NCBI GenBank assembly: GCA_023212725.1
Contig: JALBYF010000012.1
Location: 1-64,000, forward strand
From: Tranzscheliella williamsii
Lineage: Eukaryota; Basidiomycota; Ustilaginomycetes; Ustilaginales; Ustilaginaceae
Length of the DNA: 64,000 nt
Direction of reading: 5' to 3'
In this document: positions 58,035 through 64,000 of the stretch, in pieces
How positions within the stretch are numbered: position 1 is the stretch's first letter
How the letters are laid out: every line of letters begins with the position of its first letter
Notes under the pieces: generated by a model
What the model saw: only the letters and a program-made list of their open reading frames with translations
Told to the model about the DNA's origin: nothing
Database searches by the model: none
Position numbers and translations under genes: made by a program

Positions 58035-58165
58035 CACTAGGGTTTAACGTACTTTTGGAATCGCGTTTCCATGCTCCAAATCGTGCTTCCAGAGGCATTG
58101 GAAACACTTATTAGCAGGAGCGGTGGCCTGGAAACGCGATTCCAAAAGTGCGTTAAACCCTAGTG
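58035..58165. mobile_element. 131-bp MITE-like element with 37-bp terminal inverted repeats
   Basis: The left end CACTAGGGTTTAACGTAC... (58035-58071) is the reverse complement of the right end (58129-58165) with one mismatch in 37 bases (T/C at the 16th base). The central 57 bases are not coding. This architecture, short non-autonomous DNA with long near-perfect inverted ends, fits a MITE. The CACTA terminus recalls CACTA-type ends, but a clean target-site duplication is not visible (flanks end in GAT and begin AAT). A stem-loop of another nature cannot be excluded. Confidence 0.65.
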
Positions 58166-59204
58166 AATGGCTGCACCGGTGATTTCCACACCCATCTCTC
58201 GCCTTATCCCAATACAAAACAGTGCGTATAAATCACGTTACACATGACGGAGCTAGGCACATCATGCCAGAACAGCAGCGTCAGTTCAAGTTACTTAAAC
58301 CCCGACCGGCTATTGTCCATATCTGAGCAGCTTGATCGTGTGAAAGGCACAATAGATATGAATTTGTAGTGCTGCTGCTTGAACATCCGTCTCTTTGACT
58401 GTGACCTGCCAGACGCCGAGCTGTTCCGGCGTGCGTTGGGCAGATGTTAGATTAAATATGACTGATAGTAGGTTGGCAACCCTCTTCTCCCCACATAATT
58501 AACTGCCATTGTGATACCCACGGCTGGCCATCTACGTACTTCTCGAAGGGTTATCATAAGCACACGAGGATACAAGCAAAGACATCGTGGCAGATACGTT
58601 CCAATCACGCGGCCTGACCATGGCAAGACCTTTATTTCGACACATGTGCTGCGCAGCTATGCTGAAAATCCATGCTGAAGGACCGCGCTTTCATTGGGTA
58701 CGCAGCGCGCATCAGTGGAGCCATCTCTTCGAACGACTGTTTTTCGTGATGCTCTCGGCACTATCGGCGGCGGGATGCACACGCGCTGGCTCGGCGCGGC
58801 ATCTTTGCTACGGAGCGTGCCCGCCTCGCCACTCTTCTCAGGCGAGCGAGCGCACATCCCGCAGTCCCCCTTCAACAGCCCACGCGCACGCGCCCAAGCC
58901 AGCAAACCAACGCACAGCGCCGAGCAGGCCGCGCAGCTTCCGCTACCGTCGACTCGTCATCTGCAACGCGCACGCGTGTCTCCTCCGCCTCCTCACGCAC
59001 TACCGAGCCGCAGACAGACGCTCGACACACACGCCGGGACCACATGGGCTGTCTATGGTTACTGTGTCGCAGCTTGCCACGGGGGCATCAAACCGGATTC
59101 GTTGCAGTGCAATAACGTTATGGATGACGTTGGCGAGGATTCAGCGGTAGGCCGTTCCTGTGAACGCTTCGGCAGGACGTACGCCGCCGTATGGAAGGCA
59201 ATCC
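58166..59204. other. Intergenic between MITE-like element and Dre2
   Basis: AT-rich at 58170-58590, then GC-rich with overlapping plus ORFs up to 223 codons (58694-59365) that run into the antisense of Dre2 and are not family-like. No RNA gene recognised. Confidence 0.35.
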
Positions 59205-60272
59205 CTAGAGATCGTCGTCCATGCCAAGGGGGATCTGGACGGTCTGGCCGGGCTCAAAGGCGGGCAGGCCGAGGTACGGGCAGCTGGAACAGCGGAATGC
59301 ATCGCCGAGGAAGCAGCTCCCACACGAGCTCGTCGCGCCCTTGGTCTCGACCTGGATGCGCTTGATGGTCTTCGGCTTGCCATCCTTGCCGATGATCGTC
59401 TCGGAGACCTCGGTGCGCGTCCCACCGGTCGCTGGCGCATCGGTGCCCGCAGGCATGTCCATATCGTTGGCGTCCAGCTGCACGACGTTGGCGTTGGCAT
59501 TCTGCTCCTCCTCCTCCTGCAGCTCGCGCAGCCCGCACGTGCATCCCTTGCAAGCCTTCTTCTTCTTGCCCTGGCCAGCGCCCACGTCGCAGTCCGGCCG
59601 TTTGACCGCCGTGCTGGCTACAAAGTCGCCCTCTGTGAGAAGCGAACTCTGATCGATCAGGTCGGTCGAAGATGCGGGCTGGGTCGCCCAGATTGATTTC
59701 TTGGCCGCCGACGATGAAGGCCCACCACCCAGCTTCCTCCGTAGTGGCAAGGCGGACGAGCCCCCAGAAGAGGCGCCGTTCGTGGACGTCGATCCGATGG
59801 AGAAGGTGGATGTGTGAGGAAGCGCCGGCTTGGTCGCCGTGACCGATCCAATGGATTCGTTGAGCCTCACGTCGCTGTAACCGGCAATGATCAGCTCGGC
59901 CTTGACGTTGTTTGCGGCGGCCGCGTCGACGAGCTCGCCCGCTTCAATCAATATGCTCGCGCCCGGCCGGAGAGCGGCTTGGAGCGCAGAGAGCAGGGTC
60001 GGCGACGCGGCGTCCGAGTAGGGCACGACAAGATGGGCGAACGGGTACGACGACGGCGCCAGCGAAGTGGCGCCATCCGTAAGCCGGTCCACCATGTGCA
60101 TCTCCACCTGGCGGTCGGCATAGCTTTCGACCGCTTTCTGATAGGCGCCACTCTGGGCAGACGCCATAGACCCAATCACCAGCACGGTATCAGAAGCATC
60201 TGTCGACGTAGAGGAAACAACCCCGGCCGAATGATGCGAGAAGGACGAGTCGGTGGCTACGGGCGGAGACAT
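59205..60272 (-). CDS. DRE2: Cytosolic Fe-S cluster assembly factor Dre2 (anamorsin)
   Basis: The ATG at 60272 gives 355 residues. Residues about 25-150 are the SAM-methyltransferase-like N-terminal fold (TVLVIGSMASAQ, LVVPYSDAASPTLLSAL, PGASILIEAGEL). The C-terminal half holds both cluster motifs: the [2Fe-2S] site as C-X12-C-X2-C-X-C ending in KACKGCTCGL, and the second twin motif CGSCFLGDAFRCSSCPYLGLPAF (CX2CX7CX2C). Dre2 receives electrons from the diflavin reductase Tah18 and feeds cytosolic Fe-S assembly (CIA). The linker is Ser/Thr/Gly-rich, as in fungal relatives. Single exon. Confidence 0.95.
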   Translation of the reverse strand: MSPPVATDSSFSHHSAGVVSSTSTDASDTVLVIGSMASAQSGAYQKAVESYADRQVEMHMVDRLTDGATSLAPSSYPFAHLVVPYSDAASPTLLSALQAALRPGASILIEAGELVDAAAANNVKAELIIAGYSDVRLNESIGSVTATKPALPHTSTFSIGSTSTNGASSGGSSALPLRRKLGGGPSSSAAKKSIWATQPASSTDLIDQSSLLTEGDFVASTAVKRPDCDVGAGQGKKKKACKGCTCGLRELQEEEEQNANANVVQLDANDMDMPAGTDAPATGGTRTEVSETIIGKDGKPKTIKRIQVETKGATSSCGSCFLGDAFRCSSCPYLGLPAFEPGQTVQIPLGMDDDL

Positions 60273-61158
60273 CGTGTTGTAGATGAGCCTGTGAAAAGCG
60301 TCTAAAGCCGGTTGTTGTATCGGGGTGCTCGCTCCCTTTTCGAACGCTACAAGTGAGCTGATGGTGATACTGCGACGGAGGATGTGTGCTACAGCGGATA
60401 CGTATGGACGGGATGAAGAGTGGTGGGGAGGATGGTCGTGGAAAGGGACGAGTCAAAATCCCACACTCAAGTCAAGGCGGAGTCAAGCAGCTTCAGCACG
60501 GTACACCGCAATAACGGATCAAAAGTTCGGATTCAGTTGAATGAAATAGCGTAGTTGGACCAACGTAACGATGCAGGCGAGGCGAATCTGGAGAGGGCGA
60601 CTCCAAATTCACTTGGGCAGTAACGGGTACGTGGCGAATCAAAAACCAGCTTACTACAAAATGTCAGCTGCGCTACTGGCAATCCACAAATCTATTATCT
60701 CCGGCGTCGCCTCCTGCCCCACCCCGGTCCCTGAGCTCGCACTGCTCGGCAACGCTGGCTCCTGCGACGGCACAGTACTGCTACCGCAGGCGCCATCGCC
60801 TCAGTCACCACTCCATGCGCTCACCCCGGGGCCGGCGTCGTGTCGGACACATTGACAGGGTTTATCACGAGGTGACGGCGACGAGTGACTCGAGGCGCGA
60901 AAGTGAAAATCAGCCAGCTCTAATTGGTTACTCTCCAAGATTTTTCCTTCTTATCTGATATGGTTTATTGCCGAACCTCTATTTGGCTCTCTCGCCCGAG
61001 AGAATGACCACGAGACCGATCATTTCTGTTCTGTCATCAAGCCACGGTTACAAATACACCGCCCTTTTGCGAGCGAAACCGGTCAGCTAGATGTTAGGTT
61101 GATGGACAAGGATACAGTTACAGCGCCTGATGCGCACAGGCGGGGTATATGGGAGGCC
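60273..61158. other. Intergenic between Mdm12 and Dre2
   Basis: About 890 bases between two tandem minus-strand genes. AT-rich stretches at 60540-60700 and 60900-61080. No convincing ORF or structured RNA found. The part next to 60272 is probably the Dre2 promoter. Confidence 0.35.
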
Positions 61159-62544
61159 CTACGAGCGAGGGTCGGGAAGGTCGATGGTGTAGTAGTTGGG
61201 AAAGACCAGCTCGTCCTCGAGGCCCTTGCGCAGCACCTCGCCGATGAACTTTTCCACCTTGCCGACGTTCTTGAGCACGTGCTTGTCGTGCTGGCCCACT
61301 TCGCTCTCGAAGGTGAGGCTGGGCAGGATCTTGAGTCCGGGCGTTGGCTTCTTGGCGCGCGGGGCCAGGTGTTCTGGCAGATTTCTTGACGCGGGGCTGA
61401 CGAAGCCTGGCCGTGCCGGATCGTGCTGCGGGCCGAAGAGCGCTTCGTCCTCTTCGTCGTCGTCGTCCTCTTCTACCAGACATACATGGGCACGCCGGCG
61501 CTCGCCTTCGAGAGCGAGGATGAGCCCCGCTTTCATCACGAAGCCAGTCACGGAGAGCGTCAGAGGCAGGCTCATGAAGGCGGGACTCGGGTAGTTGATC
61601 AGCAGGCTGGTGGAGACGGTCAGCCGGAAGGTGGTGGTAGGCCATAAAAGCGACAGGTGCATCTGCAGCGAGGGCAATGGAGAGGACGACGAGGACGCCT
61701 CTGTGTCTTCGCCAGTAGCAGCACCGGGAGAGACGCGACCGGAGAACGAACGGGAGGAGGCTGCCTGAACCGAGCGGAAAGACGGTCTGGAGGCGTACGG
61801 CGGAGGCGGGGGCAGATGGTCGCGGCGCGCACCGATCTGACTGATACTGCTCTGAGGTCCAGGCCCGCCTCCTCTGGCGGACGAGGCGTCAAAGCTCGTA
61901 TGCCGCGAATTGTTGGACAGATACGGGGCTGCCCAGCCGGCCGAGGGCAGCGGTTGTTGATTCCAATGAGTAAAGTAGCCTGGTGACTGCGGAAGCGGAT
62001 CGCCCGGGCTGATTGCGGCATGGCCCGGTGTCATGGGAGGTGCACCCATGCCTGCAGCGCGGATGCCCCTTGACGCGAGCGCCGCGGACCACTGATGGTA
62101 GTAGGGATGGCCGGCAGAAGGCATCGGCGCCGAAGCTGCTATGCTGGCGGACATCACGCTGGGCGGCCCTTGGATCCGGTTGGGCGGCGCTGAGTCGTCA
62201 AACTGGGTGTAGGTCCTCATCGGCAGATCTCCGATCGCCGGTGGAAAGCCTGGCTCGGGCGAGTCGACGAGCGTCGCATCATTCGAGGCCGGTGTCACCT
62301 CACGAGAGCCGCCGCGCCGTCGGATCGGAACATCGTCGAGACAGACAAAGTCCGGCCATATATCGCTGATCGACCGGATGGCCACATCAGGCGCCTGAGC
62401 ACCAAACTGAAGACCGGTAAAGTGGATATCTCCTAGGAAAGAGGGACGCTTCGATGCTGACGATGCTAAAGCGCGGTTGATCGTATCCAGAAAGCGGATC
62501 GACAGACTTTCGTCCAATAAGCTCCAATCGAGGTCGAGAGACAT
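61159..62544 (-). CDS. MDM12: Mdm12, ERMES (ER-mitochondria tether) subunit
   Basis: Single exon from the ATG at 62544, 461 residues. The start MSLDLDWSLLDESLSIRFLDTIN and GDIHFTGLQFGAQAPDVAIRSISDI are the N-terminal part of the SMP domain. Its second half begins at LQMHLSLLWPTTTFRLTVST and continues through SLPLTLSVTGFVMKAGLILA, FESEVGQHDKHVLKNVGKVEK and the end ELVFPNYYTIDL. Mdm12 is the soluble lipid-binding subunit of ERMES, with Mmm1, Mdm34 and Mdm10. The two halves are separated by about 200 Pro/Ser/Gly-rich residues, and an Asp/Glu run (DDDDEEDEAL) sits in a later loop. Such insertions are common in fungal Mdm12. Confidence 0.95.
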   Translation of the reverse strand: MSLDLDWSLLDESLSIRFLDTINRALASSASKRPSFLGDIHFTGLQFGAQAPDVAIRSISDIWPDFVCLDDVPIRRRGGSREVTPASNDATLVDSPEPGFPPAIGDLPMRTYTQFDDSAPPNRIQGPPSVMSASIAASAPMPSAGHPYYHQWSAALASRGIRAAGMGAPPMTPGHAAISPGDPLPQSPGYFTHWNQQPLPSAGWAAPYLSNNSRHTSFDASSARGGGPGPQSSISQIGARRDHLPPPPPYASRPSFRSVQAASSRSFSGRVSPGAATGEDTEASSSSSPLPSLQMHLSLLWPTTTFRLTVSTSLLINYPSPAFMSLPLTLSVTGFVMKAGLILALEGERRRAHVCLVEEDDDDEEDEALFGPQHDPARPGFVSPASRNLPEHLAPRAKKPTPGLKILPSLTFESEVGQHDKHVLKNVGKVEKFIGEVLRKGLEDELVFPNYYTIDLPDPRS

Positions 62545-62795
62545 GGCCGTGGAATGGGCGCGCCTCCCGACTTGCCGTTGCTCAGCAAAACAGCTCAGTA
62601 GGGATGGTCAATAAGAGCCAGCGACCATGGACATGATGGAATGCTGAAGACACAGACTCATCAGAAGGTCGGGCCAAACGGAAGGCTGGGCGCGTTAATT
62701 TCGTAAGGGCGTGGATCCGAAAACCACGTTCACATTCTCATCTTCTATCGTCGAGGTGCCTGCCACTCAAGAATGTCAAGCCTTTGCACCATGCC

Positions 62796-62913
62796 ATCTG
62801 CGGCCACAGAACCCTGAAAGCACCGCATCCCGTCCGATCTGCGAAGTTAAGCAGGGTGTCGCTTAGTCAGTACTACGGTGGGGGACCACGTGGGAATCCT
62901 AAGTGCTGCAGTT
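62796..62913 (+). rRNA. 5S ribosomal RNA
   Basis: The 118-base sequence contains the universal 5S core: CCTGAAAGCACCGCATCCCG, then GATCTGCGAAGTTAAGCAGG (internal control region) and GGGGACCACGTGGGAATCCT. Its first and last nine bases pair to form helix I (C-U-G-C ... G-C-A-G). A T6 run 9 bases downstream acts as the RNA polymerase III terminator. The gene stands alone between Mdm12 and Bud23 rather than in an rDNA repeat. Confidence 0.96.
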
Positions 62914-62921
62914 CAGCTTCC

Positions 62922-62927
62922 TTTTTT
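62922..62927 (+). terminator. RNA polymerase III terminator of 5S gene
   Basis: A run of six T residues directly downstream of the 5S rRNA 3' end. Confidence 0.8.
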
Positions 62928-63105
62928 GTTTGGTCTTGGCGTCCTTCTCCTCAAGCGTCTGCATTAAAAAGACTCGTGTTGACTGAATCACAGCGTGTGA
63001 ACAGGAAGAGGGATGGATAAAGTCGCATTGAAGGGTATATAAATACAGATGCTGAGAATGGAGTGGGGCACTGCTGTGGTCGGGAAGGGCATGTCTGACG
63101 GACAT

Positions 63106-63922
63106 CTAGAAGCCACCTTTTCGTTTCCGGCCAGTGTACTTGCTGTCGAGGGGGACGTCTTCCTTGCCGCGCTTGCGGTTGAGCTCCTTCTTGCGGACAA
63201 TGTATTCTTTGGAGGTCTCTCCGGAGCGCTTTTTTCCTTTCTTGCCCCTGCGCTCCTTGTCGAGCCTCCTTTTCTCGAACTTGACCCCGGCTGCTCCGTT
63301 AGCACCGTCCTCGTGGTCGTGCGATAGACCCTCCGGCAAGGTCTGTTTGGCAGTCTGGCCGTTGGGGCCGACCATCATTTCGCCCCCGACCCAGAGGACC
63401 AAGTAGAACTTCTTGGCTTTGCGCGAGTTGGGGTAGTCGACCACCAGACCGCCGCCGAATCCGGCTCGGGTAGCAAACTGCATGATGAACTTGACCTGCT
63501 CGTCGGATTCGGGGTAGAACTGGAAGACTGCTCTCGAACCTCTGGACAGAGATGAATAGAGTGTGGTGAAAAAGCTTAGCAGGCGCTGGGCAGGGTTGTG
63601 CGAGGTCGCGTCGGCGTTGCAGAGCCACTGGAGGACCGAGATGGAGATGGCGCCGTCAAAGGCTCCGGCGCGGAAACCGCAGCCTTGACCGGCATCGGCG
63701 AGCAGGATGTCGCCCTCGGTCTCTTTTTCGATGGCTACCTCGAGCATCGAGGGCGAGATGTCAAAGCCGATCCACTCGTGCCCATGCTCGCTGATGATCT
63801 CACCCGACAAGCCCGATCCACAGCCGATGTCAAGGAGCAGTGCCGGCTTACGATGTTCTGGCAGCATGAGTAGCTCGATCGCGCGCTCTGTCATCTCGGC
63901 CTGGATGGTCTGAACACGTGTG
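63106..63922 (-). CDS. BUD23: Bud23, 18S rRNA (guanine-N7) methyltransferase, 5' part outside window
   Basis: The frame from 63922 to 63106 encodes the last about 272 residues. STRVQTIQAEMTERAIELL is the family block before SAM motif I (LLDIGCGSGLSGEI), followed by WIGFDISPSMLEVA, GAISISVLQWLCNAD and AVFQFYPESDEQVKFI. The C-terminus is Lys/Arg-rich and ends SKYTGRKRKGGF, as in other Bud23 proteins. Bud23 with Trm112 methylates G1575 (yeast numbering) of 18S rRNA during 40S maturation. An acceptor AG at 63923 preceded by a CTGAC branch (near 63951) shows that the first about 30 codons lie in an upstream exon beyond base 64000. The ATG at 63894 is internal, not the start. Confidence 0.93.
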
Positions 63923-64000
63923 CTGGCGTGGTCAAGATTGGGAGGAAGAGAAGGTCAGCAATGATCCGCTAGGGAACGGCGTGATGGTGGCTCGGCATGC

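Noticed and set aside
58587..59365. Overlapping plus ORFs of 187 and 223 codons upstream of Dre2
   Set aside because: They start at GTG or inside each other, run into the antisense of Dre2, and have composition typical of GC-rich noncoding sequence.
62784..63020. 78-codon plus ORF
   Set aside because: It is a translation of the 5S rRNA gene and its flank.
1..64000. CRISPR arrays or bacterial operons
   Set aside because: No direct-repeat/spacer pattern is present. Introns, Prp8, proteasome and Mediator genes show a eukaryotic nuclear sequence.

Overview
The window looks like a nuclear contig from a basidiomycete, most probably a smut fungus (Ustilaginaceae; for example Ustilago, Sporisorium or Pseudozyma). 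The evidence is dense gene packing, mostly single-exon genes with a few short GTAAGT-type introns, moderate-to-high GC, long low-complexity insertions in conserved proteins, a stand-alone 5S rRNA gene, and a fungal gene repertoire (Prp8, Rpn11, Dre2, Mdm12, Med20, Get4, Ric1, Vps52, an Ssk2-type kinase). The genus is inferred; no database was searched. All exon joins were worked out by eye from splice signals, frame and family alignment from memory.

Layout. 0-2 kb: a Cys-rich ORF with Zn2Cys6 spacing, followed by a copia-type long terminal repeat. 2-4 kb: a five-exon gene for a membrane protein with about seven hydrophobic segments. 4-6 kb: a small, probably mitochondrial protein and, convergent to it, a gene joining a CBS-pair protein to the TFIID/SAGA subunit TAF10. 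7-9.5 kb: an atypical bromodomain protein. 9.7-12.3 kb (minus): a PRELI/Ups lipid-transfer protein with a long tail and a five-exon polyamine-type GNAT acetyltransferase. 12.7-16 kb: Med20 and Get4. 16.3-23.4 kb (minus): intronless Prp8. 24-26.9 kb: a small acidic protein, a possible Q/N-rich ORF and a WTAP/Mum2-like coiled-coil protein. 27-30.4 kb (minus): a flavin monooxygenase and Rpn11. 31-34.7 kb: Arl8 and Vps52. 34.9-38.4 kb (minus): a HypX-like formyltransferase/crotonase fusion. 38.4-42.1 kb: no convincing gene. 42-55.4 kb: a PQ-loop transporter, an Ssk2/Ssk22 MAPKKK (minus) and Ric1. 55.5-64 kb: an MFS permease, a 131-bp inverted-repeat element, Dre2, Mdm12, a 5S rRNA gene and the 3' part of Bud23, whose first exon lies beyond the window.

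Most genes are unrelated housekeeping genes. Several serve membrane traffic and organelle contact (Vps52 in GARP and Ric1 upstream of Ypt6; Arl8 and the PQ-loop transporter at lysosome/vacuole; Get4 in tail-anchored insertion; Mdm12 and the PRELI protein in ER-mitochondria lipid supply). I see no evidence that they are co-regulated as a cluster.

The most unusual items are the CBS-TAF10 fusion and the HypX-like protein. HypX is known from bacteria as the CO-producing maturation factor of [NiFe]-hydrogenase, an enzyme fungi do not have, and here it carries a long extra C-terminal tail. The compact inverted-repeat element near 58.1 kb and the gene-poor 3.7-kb interval with minus-strand splice-donor signals also deserve a second look.
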